Source of the DNA: Paratrimastix pyriformis
Taxonomy: Eukaryota > Preaxostyla > Paratrimastigidae
Assembly (NCBI GenBank): GCA_027972325.1
Contig: JAPMOS010000270.1
Location: 1-37,194 of the forward strand
Direction: 5' to 3'
DNA: 37,194 nucleotides
This document shows positions 1 through 9,183 of this stretch, one piece after another; position 1 is the first letter of the stretch, and every line of letters starts with the position of its first letter. Both the position numbers and the translations under genes were made by a program. The notes under the pieces are model-generated. The model was not told the origin of the DNA, did not search any database, and saw only the letters and a list, made by a program, of their open reading frames with translations.

Positions 1-276
1 CAAGAAGGTCGAGGCCCGGGCCTGTGGTGCCTTCCGCCGAAACGGCACTCGAAGACCACTCGAAGAGCCGTTGGGGTCGGATTGGGTGTCCCAGGAGTTG
101 GAACCTTGATGTTGATCTTGGGCATCGGAGGGTCTTGAAGTCGATGAGTAGAGGCCATTGGAGTAGAGTTTCGTTGTTGTTCGGTCGGTAGTCCTTGAAA
201 AACGGGTGTTCACCACGAAAAACGAAGCACTGTGCTGGTCCGGGCGCCCCTTAAGTACTGGAATTGGGCGGGAAAT
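1..276. other. Unassigned leading DNA, no gene recognised
   Basis: Moderately GC-rich sequence with no convincing reading frame and no repeat of the downstream 560 bp unit. It ends where the first tandem unit begins. It may be host DNA flanking the viral island or the edge of another repeat, but nothing in it decides this. Confidence 0.5.
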
Positions 277-1958
277 TTCAGATCTCATTTTTTCAACTTT
301 TGCCCTGTTGTGATTTCGACATCCGTGCTTTTTTACCCTCTCTTGGGACCCCTTCCGGAGCCCAAATCGGGGTCACTTCACGGTTCGATCATGGACCGTT
401 GGCCCGCAATTACCTTAACGGTTTTCGGAGATCGGAGATTTGCCGAATCTCGGGCCGTTAACCCCGAATCTCACCCTTCCGATGCGTGTTAAATTTTTCT
501 TTTCGCCCGATGTTCTTGGCTCCTTTGACCTCTCTCCGATTTTTGTTGTGATTTATGGACGCGTATTGGACACGCTGCCCGTCGTGACCATACGATTTTA
601 ATTTTAGGATTGGTTTTTCGGTCAGACCAACCCTATCGACCACCGGTCGACCCATGTCCATCTTGACCGGTTCTCCACCCAGGACACTTTTTTGAGATGT
701 TTCAAGTGCTTTCACCTGGGTTTGACTTGTGACTTTTTTCTGCATTGTGTGGTGTTTATCATGAAGAACAAGGAGATATAGCACCTAGACTGCCGAAGAC
801 GGAGGCTGTCGGCTGCTATCCTGAGTCTTACGATGGATAGTTCAGATCTCATTTTTCAACTTTTTCTGTTGTGATTTCGACATCCGTGCTTTTACCTCTC
901 TGGGACCCCTTCCGAGCCCAAATCGGGGTCACTTCACGGTTCGATCATGGACCGTTGGCCCGCAATTACCTTAACGGTTTTCGGAGATCGGAGATTTGCC
1001 GAATCTCGGGCCGTTAACCCCGAATCTCACCCTTCCGATGCGTGTTAAATTTTTCTTTTCGCCCGATGTTCTTGGCTCCTTTGACCTCTCTCCGATTTTT
1101 GTTGTGATTTATGGACGCGTATTGGACACGCTGCCCGTCGTGACCATACGATTTTAATTTTAGGATTGGTTTTTCGGTCGAACCAACCCTATCGACCACC
1201 GGTCGACCCATGTCCATCCTGACCGGTTCTCCACCCAGGACACTTTTTTGAGATGTTTCCAAGTGCTTTCACCTGGGTTTGACTTTGTGACTTTTCTGCA
1301 TTGTGTGGTGTTTATCATGAAGAACAAGGAGATATAGCACCTAGACTGCCGAAGACGGAGGCTGTCGGCTGCTATCCTGAGTCTTACGATGGATAGTTCA
1401 GATCTCATTTTTCAACTTTTGCTCTGTTGTGATTTCGACATCCGTGCTTTTTACCCTCTCTTGGGACCCCTTCCGGAGCCCAAATCGGGGTCACTTCACG
1501 GTTCGATCATGGACCGTTGGCCCGCAATTACCTTAACGGTTTTCGGAGATCGGAGATTTGCCGAATCTCGGGCCGTTAACCCCGAATCTCACCTTCCGAT
1601 GCGTGTTAAATTTTCTTTTCGCCCGATGTTCTTGGCTCCTTTGACCTCTCTCTCCGATTTTTGTTGTGATTTATGGACGCGTATTGGACACGCTGCCCGT
1701 CGTGACCATACGATTTTAATTTTAGGATTGGTTTTTTCGGTCGAACCAACCTATCGACCACCGGTCGACCCATGTCCATCCTGACCGGTTCTCCACCCAG
1801 GACACTTTTTTTGAGATGTTTCCAAGTGCTTTCACCTGGGTTTGACTTGTGACTTTTCTGCATTGTGTGGTGTTTATCATGAAGAACAAGGAGATATAGC
1901 ACCTAGACTGCCGAAGACGGAGGCTGTCGGCTGCTATCCTGAGTCTTACGATGGATAG
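277..1958. repeat. Three tandem copies of a ~560 bp repeat
   Basis: Units start with TTCAGATCTC at 277, 841 and 1397 and end with CTTACGATGGATAG at about 840, 1396 and 1958, giving lengths of 564, 556 and 562 bp. The copies are nearly identical and differ mainly by single-base changes in homopolymer runs. A minus-strand frame recurs in each unit, but its ends shift from unit to unit, so coding is doubtful. The last unit runs into the first viral frame: its ATGGATAG end supplies the upstream start codon. It could be a satellite, an expanded promoter-proximal repeat, or the edge of the integration. Confidence 0.9.
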
Positions 1959-2364
1959 TATGGACTTTCTTCTTCGTAAAGACCAACTACACAATGAAAT
2001 ACCTGATGGTAAAATTGTGTTTAAGACAAAGGAACAAGTTGAAACTGAGCAAAAACTAATGCAACAGGCTGTAGAAGAATTCGAGCAACAACAGGAACAG
2101 GCAAAACAAGCACTCAAAGCTCGTCCAAGAGCACCTCGTGCAATTCATTTCCCTAAGCCTCCAAAGAAACCTAAGAAGGCAAAGATTTCACTCAAACGTG
2201 AAAACGACATCAATGAGCTGCTCGTACTGACTAATCAACTCGGTATGGACCAAGAAAAATACAATGTGGCATTCTTCGCTGCAATGTCTGATGATGAACT
2301 GATGCAATTCAAAATTGACCTCTTTAAAGTTGTTGATGCAAAATGGATGAATCTTTCACAGTAG
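1951..2364 (+). CDS. Virus-like small protein with coiled coil and basic proline-rich segment
   Basis: The frame encodes 137 residues and no specific family is recognised. Residues about 25-55 are Gln/Glu-rich and should form a coiled coil. Residues about 55-80 are basic and proline-rich (FPKPPKKPKKAK), as in many small virion or DNA-associated proteins, and the rest is predicted helical. The first ATG (1951) lies in the last base pairs of the tandem repeat and a second ATG follows at 1960, so either could be the true start. AT-rich codon use matches the viral genes downstream and not the GC-rich transposons. It is followed closely by another viral frame on the same strand, so it may be one part of a longer fossil gene. 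Confidence 0.55.
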   Translation: MDSMDFLLRKDQLHNEIPDGKIVFKTKEQVETEQKLMQQAVEEFEQQQEQAKQALKARPRAPRAIHFPKPPKKPKKAKISLKRENDINELLVLTNQLGMDQEKYNVAFFAAMSDDELMQFKIDLFKVVDAKWMNLSQ

Positions 2365-2380
2365 CAAACATGTAACTGAA

Positions 2381-2752
2381 ATGCTGCTTAAGACTGCTGA
2401 TATAACTGAAAAGATAATGCCTAAATACCTTCATGGTTATCGTGATTCACTGGAATGCTCTCATGAAATTCAAAAATGCCTCGATGAAATGATTAAGAAC
2501 GGTGATATGGAAGACTTATTAAAGTCTAAAATGATGCAACCTAAGTATCAATTGATGATGATTCTCGGCGGTAATTTACTCGGACAAGTCACTTCTAATA
2601 TGAAAGCCGCTAAGTCTGTTGTGGTTAAAGCAAAGAAACCCTCGACACTGTCCAAAAAACTCACCCGTGTCGCAAACTGTATTACCACGTTCGGCTACAT
2701 CGGAATCGGATGTCTTCTTCTAATCACCACTAAGTATGTTTGCTTCTCCTAA
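2381..2752 (+). CDS. Virus-like protein with PxxxLxMxLGG motif and C-terminal membrane segment
   Basis: The frame encodes 123 residues. The central segment MQPKYQLMMILGG, followed by a TSNM stretch about eight residues later, resembles the P-x3-L-x-M-x-LGG ... TN-x-M signature I recall from an uncharacterised Nucleocytoviricota virion-protein family (DUF5767-type). That match is from memory and unverified. Before it lies a helical region with an acidic patch. A basic stretch follows and then a hydrophobic helix near residues 98-117 that could span a membrane. It lies between two other virus-like small frames, which suggests a virion-protein cluster. The start is the first ATG after the previous frame. 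It could be part of the same fossil gene as the frame upstream. Confidence 0.5.
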   Translation: MLLKTADITEKIMPKYLHGYRDSLECSHEIQKCLDEMIKNGDMEDLLKSKMMQPKYQLMMILGGNLLGQVTSNMKAAKSVVVKAKKPSTLSKKLTRVANCITTFGYIGIGCLLLITTKYVCFS

Positions 2753-2779
2753 TTCTTATTATCCTCAATTTTTTTCTCC

Positions 2780-3119
2780 ATGAATAGTATTGAATCATCC
2801 ATGGCTTCTGACTAAATCTGCAATCGACCTAAAAGACATCACAATCAAATCAATCAGTGGTGTATCATATTGGCTTATCACAAAACTCTCACTGCGGAGT
2901 GATTATGCACACTACTTAAATGTTGGCTTAGCTGGCGCCGGCGGACTTACCATTGTGGCTCCAATCCTACAAAACCTGATCGATGGAAAAGACCTGATGA
3001 CTGGAATCTCCTTTGATTCCCTAATGCTTAAGAACGCACTAATCGATGGCGGAATGACTCTGGTTGTGTATCAGGCACTTCGTTTTGCTTTTGGAATAAA
3101 GTCGATGCAAGCCTTCTGA
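2780..3119 (+). CDS. Virus-like small hydrophobic protein
   Basis: About 109 residues are open. A Gly/Ala-rich hydrophobic segment (AGAGGLTIVAPIL) near residues 48-60 and a second around residues 88-100 could be membrane helices. The codon use and AT content match the neighbouring viral frames. The start is not clear, and the coordinates take in the ATG at 2780, whose own frame is short. No family is recognised. Its position between the LGG-motif frame and the fibre gene fits a small structural membrane protein, but that is inference. Confidence 0.4.
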
Positions 3120-3253
3120 ATCATTTTGCTACTGTCATGCTCTGTGATCGGTGGTGACATGATTCGTCCTTACATCCTCTCTAAGCTATAAACTTATTGT
3201 CAACTGACCTTAATATTTTCATGCATTTTGTATTTTCTATTGCGGTTATATAG
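3120..3253. other. Intergenic spacer upstream of the fibre gene
   Basis: AT-rich spacer. The only feature seen is the TATATA motif at its 3' end, just before the fibre start codon. Confidence 0.5.
3246..3252 (+). promoter_or_regulatory. TATATA motif before the fibre start codon
   Basis: TTATATA ends one base before ATG 3254. Equivalent A/T motifs sit just before the starts of the other viral frames, so it is probably a viral promoter element. Confidence 0.4.
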
Positions 3254-6177
3254 ATGGAACCACAAAAGAAAGTCATCTTTACTGACAGAATCTCTCGCTA
3301 ACACTTTTGGTTACGATAGAGTAGCTGTCGAAACTCAGAACGAAAATCCTCTTGAACTTAGATGTGATGCTGTATTAAAGAAGATGTAACTATTGATGGA
3401 GAAACAGTATTAGGAAACAATCTTACAATCAATGGCGGCACTCATACAGTCAATGGTGAAACTACATTTAATGGACTCGTCAAATTCAATAGTGATGTCA
3501 TTTTGCCTTCTGCACCTATTCCTGACATGTCAATTGGACAACTGTCTAATGTTGATGTGTCAACTGGACTTGTGAAACAAATACTGCTTTATGATGCTAC
3601 TTCTCAATGCTGGAAGAATTCTGCTGCAAATGAATCAACCACTGCTAAATACAACACCATCACAGAAATGACTGCCGGTAATGGCACTTCAGTTAATAAT
3701 GTACTTATGGCTTCAGGAAAAGTCACTGCAACCAATGCACAAATTACCTCTTTTACAACTGCTGGATTGGTTCATTGTGATGCCTCTGGAAATATGTCCT
3801 CATCAACTTTGATAAATTCAGATATCACTGATGGCACAATTAATGATTCTAAACTTAACACTATTAGCACCGCTGGAAAATAGCTAACTCTGCTACAACT
3901 GCTACTGATGCAAGTTCTGCCTCCACTATTGTTCTTAGAAATGCAAGTGGTGACACTAAAGTAAACAATCTCTCTGCAAACACTGTATTAGCAAACTGTC
4001 AAATCAGTGACTTCTGGAAACTTAGACATTCAATCAAATGGTAATGTAAACATTGATATTGATAATGACAATAATGAAACGGGCAAAAACTTCACTGTAA
4101 CGACAAACAATGGCGCCTCTACATTGTTCCAAGTGAATGATGCTGGAAAATTATCATTCCTACAATGGCTTCTGCTAATATAGTTCATTCCTGCAACTGG
4201 TGAATTGGCTGTCTCTAAAATAGTATCAACTGATATCGTTGATGGAGCTGTGACTGATGCAAAAATAGCCTCTTTATCTATTCCAAATGCACCTTCCACA
4301 ATTGTACAACGTGATGCTAATAGCAAAATATACTGTGCTACTGTTGTAGCTGATAAAGTGGCTCCAACTGGTGCAACATTGAGTGTTCCTGCTGCTATCT
4401 CATGTAATTCTATCACTTCTGGTGCTATAACATGCACAGGCTCTCTGAAGACTGCAATCAATGATGCTCAAATCCTCGGCACTGACTCATCTGGTAATGT
4501 CGTATCTGGTGCCTTTCCTCTCGCATTGACTGCTAACTCAATCACTACAAGCGGTGGCAACTTAATCATAAATAATCCAATCGCTGTTGACAATATAATT
4601 CCTCTTAATACTTCTCTCAAAATTGGTAACTTCACTGTGAATTCAACTGATACCACATTCGAAAATGCTGATAACACTACGTTCACAATCAAGTCAAAGG
4701 CAACATCAAATACAATAGCGATTACAATGCTAATGACACTTCTCCAAATCATACATTCACTATTGGTGCTACTGATATGCTTTCCATATATTCAAATAAA
4801 CTTAAGACTGCATTTCCATTTGAATGTCCATTTATCGGCTCTAATACCGGTTCCCTCAAAATATCAATGTATCCTTATGGTAACACCAACTGGAAGCTCT
4901 GGCGCAAATGCTGACTTCCCTGGAACTGGTGCGGCATGTGCCGGGTATGATATGAACAACGCAATTCGATTCCGTGTTTATGACAGTAATTCTACCGGAT
5001 TAATCTTCGAAAACTCAAACAATGTATGCAACTTCTCGGCAAATTCCAATACTGGTACCTTCTGGACTCGTGGACTGCTCACTGCTGGTGGTAATTTGGC
5101 AAGTCCAAAAATTAGCTCAGTGGCATCTTCTGCAAATCTCGGACTTAAAATTGGATTCAATGGAACTGTTGATAACGCCTGGGGTGCCTATATGTCTGCA
5201 ACCACTTCATTTGACGGAACTACTGCATGTGTCGGATACGATTTCTCAGGACAAGCACTTCGACTTAGGGCTTATAACAATGCTAACTGTGGTATACTAT
5301 TCGAAAACAGTGACAATGTGACTAACTTCTCTGTCAATTCAAACTCTGGCGCATTATTTGTACGGGGTATGGCTTCATTTCCTGGTGGCATTCGTCTTCC
5401 ACAAAATGTGAACGGTTATCTCGTTAGTGACCTAAATGGATTCATCACGACTACAAGTAGCATTTGGCGTGCTGAAAATATCGCTGGAAAAATAACACTG
5501 TCGCTTCTATCACCTCAACTGGAAATAAAATCAACATCTCTGGTGATACTGACTCTGCTTTTTATACGGCTAACTCGAATTATGGCGTATCAATTTCTTC
5601 TGGTAGCGTGAACTGTATGAACTTTGGAGAAACTCGTATTACTTCGCCTCTCATTCGTTCTACCACTCAATCAACTGGTGATTCTCTGCAAGTGTACATC
5701 GATTTCCAATGGAAAATGCATGTTCCTTCCTCATCTATTCGGTACAAATCAAATGTTGTCGATATGGAAGACACTTCCCATCTACAATCTTCGTCCTGTC
5801 AATTTTATCTTTAAAGATGACCCTAAAAGCACTAAGTGTTATGGACTTATCGCTGAAGAATGCGCTCCTGTATGTCCTGCTCTGGTATATTATAAAGATA
5901 ACATTATCGAAGGTATCAGACAAGACAGACTGCCATTTATGCTGCTCAATGAATTAAAACGTCTCAAAGTACAATGTGATTCAATCACTGCTGAAAATAG
6001 CTCTGTTACTGCTCGATTTGATTCATTAACAATTGAAAAACTTCACTAAAAGCACAAATAGAAACATTGAAAACTGCTGTAGCGGAAATCAGACAGATGA
6101 TTTCTGTTACTTTCGAAACGACTCAACCCTCATCAATTGACAATGGTAAGATGGCATTTTATGTCGCTGACGACTCT
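3254..6177 (+). pseudogene. Fossil viral fibre gene with S74-type C-terminal chaperone
   Basis: A long gene for an attachment-fibre-like protein, broken in roughly half a dozen places. The N-terminal and central parts are rich in Asn, Thr, Ser, Gly and Ile. They carry recurring phrases such as ITDGTINDSKL and VDGAVTDAKI and paired blocks with NSNTG/NSNSG, as expected of a beta-structured trimeric fibre shaft. Near 5820-6000 the stretch YGLIAEECAPVCPALVYY followed by LPFMLLNELKRL matches the peptidase S74 (endosialidase intramolecular chaperone) pattern: a G-[LF]-IAEE core, then a helical LL-x-E-L-K-x-L segment and a coiled coil. In known S74 proteins this domain trimerises the fibre and cleaves itself off. 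DIRS element A1 is inserted in the 3' end, and a short remnant continues on its far side. Start chosen at ATG 3254 because it follows a TATATA motif. Confidence 0.75.
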
Positions 6178-6190
6178 GGATGAGCTACAA

Positions 6191-6294
6191 AGGGGGGGGC
6201 TGTGCTCATGACTAGTCTTCGTATTCACCCGACTTTCAAAGAATAATAATAATAAAAATAAAACTGAAAATAGTCCACATCACCCCGTCGTTTC
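6191..6294. repeat. DIRS-A1 inverted terminal repeat, 3' end of element
   Basis: About 104 bp, from the G run before CTGTGCTCATGACTAG to CCCCGTCGTTTC. It is the reverse complement of 11670-11771 with only a small length difference in the G run. Outside it, 6178-6190 (GGATGAGCTACAA) is unique to this end and recurs only in the ICR. Confidence 0.9.
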
Positions 6295-7048
6295 GAGTCG
6301 AATCCAATCCAAAATGGGATGGGAAGGGTGGGGGAACTAACATATAAGTAGGAAAAAGTCAGCAAAGAAGGAAAGACCACGGAAAAGGACCGCGAGGTTG
6401 AGGTGAGAAGACCTACCACGCGAAATCCAGCACGAAGTCAAGAAGAAGAGAGGAAAAAGCCAGAACGAGGTCACAAAGGAAAACCACCTCAATGGCTTAG
6501 CGGCGCGGCCGCTGGAACTTCTGCTGCCGCTGCGGCGCAGGAGTGGAGGCCGCTGGAGGCGCCCCCGCAGCAGGCCCGGGCCGGGAGAAACCGCCCCTGA
6601 AGCGCGCGAACCGGTAAGGACGGCCAGAGAAACCAGAAGAGGGCTGGTGCTGGCCGCCGGAAGAAAGCCGGACGCAGGAGCCGAGCCGCGACCACGCTGG
6701 AAGAAACCGCGTTGGTGCTTGCGGCCCGCCAGGAGGGGACGCCCAAGTTGGCCGCCTTGAACAGAGCCGCGGCCGCCTTGTTGCCCGCGATGCGCTCTGC
6801 AGGGAGAAGACAAAGTGCCAGGCACGAGGAAGACAAAGGAAAACGGGACAGCGAAGAGAGGGAAACAAAGTGAAAAGATGAGACCTCCCGGTGCTCATAG
6901 CACCCGAGATCATCGAACTTGACCGCACTACTCCCATGGAGTTGCGTGCGAAAACTATCAGCCTTGGTGTCAGCAAAATGCACGAAAACAAGGCTGGAGC
7001 CAAAGAGGACCTGGTCGACATCACATTGCGGTGGGAGGGGTGGGAGCG
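6295..7048 (-). other. DIRS-A1 tail between ICR and terminal repeat, with R/G-rich frames
   Basis: About 750 bp lie between the ICR and the terminal repeat. On the sense (minus) strand overlapping frames stay open across most of it. One carries VDQVLFGSSLVFVHFADTK, and another ends in a Pro/Arg/Gly-rich tail (RPYRFARFRGG, then QRQQKFQRPRR just before a stop near 6497). Family B has a comparable R/G-rich frame in the same place. This may be an additional small basic protein of these elements or compositional bias. No family is recognised. Plus-strand frames here are probably antisense shadows. Confidence 0.4.
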
Positions 7049-7135
7049 ATGAGCACAGCCCCCTTTGTAGCTCATCCATCTTCCGTCCAAAGTAGGAAGA
7101 ATGAGAGCTACTCATCGGTAAGGGGGCTGTGCTCA
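7049..7135. repeat. DIRS-A1 internal complementary region (ICR)
   Basis: GATGAGCACAGCCCCCTTTG... reads as the reverse complement of the left element end (6178-6200), and ...CTACTCATCGGTAAGGGGGC as the reverse complement of the right end (11764-11814). The halves meet at CATCCATCTTCC. DIRS elements are thought to use this region to template circular-DNA completion before recombinase-mediated insertion. Confidence 0.9.
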
Positions 7136-7174
7136 CTGACAATCGAAAGGAAAATGCCGACCTGGGTCCTCATT

Positions 7175-8232
7175 CTATTCTCGATCGAGCCCGGCAGCAT
7201 CTGCCGGCCCGAAAACTGCCGAAGCCAAAGCCTTTGCAGTGCCAACCGACTGGTGGAGATAATGTTTGGTGAGTGTCGCACCCTTGCGCGACCACCGAAA
7301 CTGTGCAGACACAGCCAGCCCGTCAAGCCCAGTCGACGCTGCCTTCGAGGCCGCAGCGGCCCTGACAGAGTGCGGGCCCCACTCTTTGCCCAAGCCTGCG
7401 GCCAGCATCAGCCGCTTGCCACAAGACAACAACCATGTTGTTGTGCATTTTTCCCCATTCTTGAGCTTCCACATCAGAGCTGGGGTGCACCGCTCTGGAC
7501 GGCGGTCATTCAATTCAATCACCGCGCAGTGAAAACAGAGCAGTGGGTCAGCCTCGTTTCCTCCCATTTTTTGCATGACCCATTCCTTCTTTCTCCTTTC
7601 CTTGGGCAGGACTTTGAGTTCGCACATGTGGTCGCCATCAATGAGGCGAAGGTCCTCCAACCGTGCGGTGTTGAGGTCCGCCGCTCTCAGTCCGAGGGCC
7701 TCGCCCAACAGGACAATTTTTCCCAGAAGGTCGCGATGGTCCAGCTTGGAATTTGTCCCAAGTGATCTGAGATGGCGCCAGATGAGGTCCGTGTCGAAGG
7801 TTCCCTTCCTGACTGACACTGGCTTTGTCTTCTCCATCCCCGTCAAAACGGCCTTCACTGTGGCTGAGGTGCCTGGATCAGGCCTCCCGTGGAGGAGGAA
7901 GTAGCGAGCAATGGCGGATCTCTTTTTCATCGCGGTGCTGGGCGCCCATTTCTTGCTACCTTCCGCGAGGAAGTTTGCCAGGTCTGTGTCCGTCGCTTGC
8001 AAGATCTCCCGCTCATTTTTTCCCAAGTAGGCAGCAAACTGGGCAACGGCCGTATCGTAGTTTTCTGAGTCTTGCTCTCGACCGAGTGAGCGATGAGCTG
8101 CCGGGCTGCCTCACTCAGTTGGTGGGGGGGTGAGTCCTCTCCCACGAGGTCAATAACGACAGGTCCAGCTGATGGAGCTTCTCCCCCACGTCTGCCTCGC
8201 TGTCGCGACCCTCGCCAGCTCCCCGCTGACAT
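7175..8232 (-). CDS. DIRS-A1 tyrosine recombinase
   Basis: The integrase-type tyrosine recombinase of the element joins the circular DNA intermediate to the target. The family's catalytic layout is visible: an arginine in GEALGLRAADLN (box I), the H-x-x-R motif as GPHSVRAAAASKAA, and the nucleophile tyrosine in TKHYLHQSV near the C-terminus. The N-terminal part (DLANFLAEGSKKWAPSTAMK, then IARYFLLHGRPDP) resembles the SAM-like core-binding half of these enzymes. The stop lies about 40 bp before the ICR, the usual arrangement. It lies downstream of RT/RNase H in sense order, as in animal and algal DIRS-like elements. As part of a mobile-element fossil, its state of repair is covered only in the element entry. 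Confidence 0.85.
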
Positions 8233-8391
8233 GAATCACCCTGCTCTGCCATCTGGGTGGCCCCACTGGGGTCTGGTTCCGGGTGCGGCCCGGGAGGAAG
8301 AGGCAGTCCACCCGAGGAGCGCCAGGGGGTGAGATCTGCATCCCCTGGGCCATTGGCCACCATGGGGCCGTGTCCCACTCTGGGATCAGGA

Positions 8392-9180
8392 CTAATGCTT
8401 CCCTCTCTGATCCCGTAGAGCTGCCAGCACCCTCCCGATCATGGAGAAGGGCGGATTGAGCCACAAGGGCAGCCCCGGAGGCTGGTGGAAGAAGTCCACC
8501 CCGAGCAACCCGGCTCGAGGACCCAACTCCACCACCTTGGCAACAGGTGGTTGCGCGCTGAGGCGAAGCCGTCCACCATGGGGCGGAAGCGCAGGTTCGT
8601 GACCAGCTGGAAGATCGCCGGATTGAGCATCCAATCCTCGCGCTCGACCTCTCTGGAGAGCTGGTCCGCCACTCCGTTGTCTTCCCCGGGAAGATACTCT
8701 GGGAGGAGAGTGATGTCCCACTGCTGACAGAGGTTGTGCAGTTTCTGGGTGCCCTCGGTCATGTCCACGCTCTTCCCCTTCCACTTCCCCACGCAGGCAA
8801 CAACTACCTTGTTGTCCGAGCGCCACTGGACCGTCTGGCCCTGCAAGTGGCTGTGGAGGAGAGCTACCGCCCTGATGCCCGCCTCCAGCTCGAGGCGATT
8901 CACCGAGGAGAATGTCTGCGTCTCCAGGAAGTCCTTCTCCCAGATTTCCCGTGCGTGGATCGGTTGCGGGGTGGCCTGCCCGCCTGCGGGGATGGAGACT
9001 GCGCAGCGTCGCGCCCCATGCGTAGGCGCTTGCGTCGGTGGTCAGCTCCCACGCTGGGGACTGCCCTCCAGCACTGCTGACACTGGTCCTGGGGCACCAT
9101 GGCCCACCAGTGGAGATCCGCTTTGGCTGCCTCGTCGAGGGTGGCCATGCCCTCCCAGCCGTGTGACCACACCGCACGTG
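8392..9180 (-). CDS. DIRS-A1 RNase H and NPPF-containing C-terminal domain
   Basis: This sense-strand region continues the polyprotein after the RT. RNase H signatures are TTDASAYAWGATL (first catalytic Asp), LELEAGIRAVALL (Glu), WRSDNKVVVA (Asp) and GVADQLSR (C-terminal Asp). Next comes MVDGFASARNHLLPRWWSW and then WLNPPFSMIGRVLAAL. This pattern is typical of the C-terminal domain of DIRS polyproteins, often called DAM-methyltransferase-like because of the NPPF/NPPY motif. RNase H removes the RNA template during reverse transcription. The role of the last domain is not established. The region is spread over more than one frame. Confidence 0.8.
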   Translation of the reverse strand, partial: HVRCGHTAGRAWPPSTRQPKRISTGGPWCPRTSVSSAGGQSPAWELTTDASAYAWGATLRSLHPRRRAGHPATDPRTGNLGEGLPGDADILLGESPRAGGGHQGGSSPPQPLAGPDGPVALGQQGSCCLRGEVEGEERGHDRGHPETAQPLSAVGHHSPPRVSSRGRQRSGGPALQRGRARGLDAQSGDLPAGHEPALPPHGGRLRLSAQPPVAKVVELGPRAGLLGVDFFHQPPGLPLWLNPPFSMIGRVLAALRDQRGKH

Positions 9181-9183
9181 ACT

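Noticed and set aside
458-1902. Minus-strand frames in the 560 bp repeats as genes
   Set aside because: They recur in each repeat unit with shifting ends and have no domain or start-proximal signal. They are better explained as repeat DNA.
4030-5160. Minus-strand frames over the fibre gene
   Set aside because: Antisense shadows of a low-complexity fibre gene, without domains.
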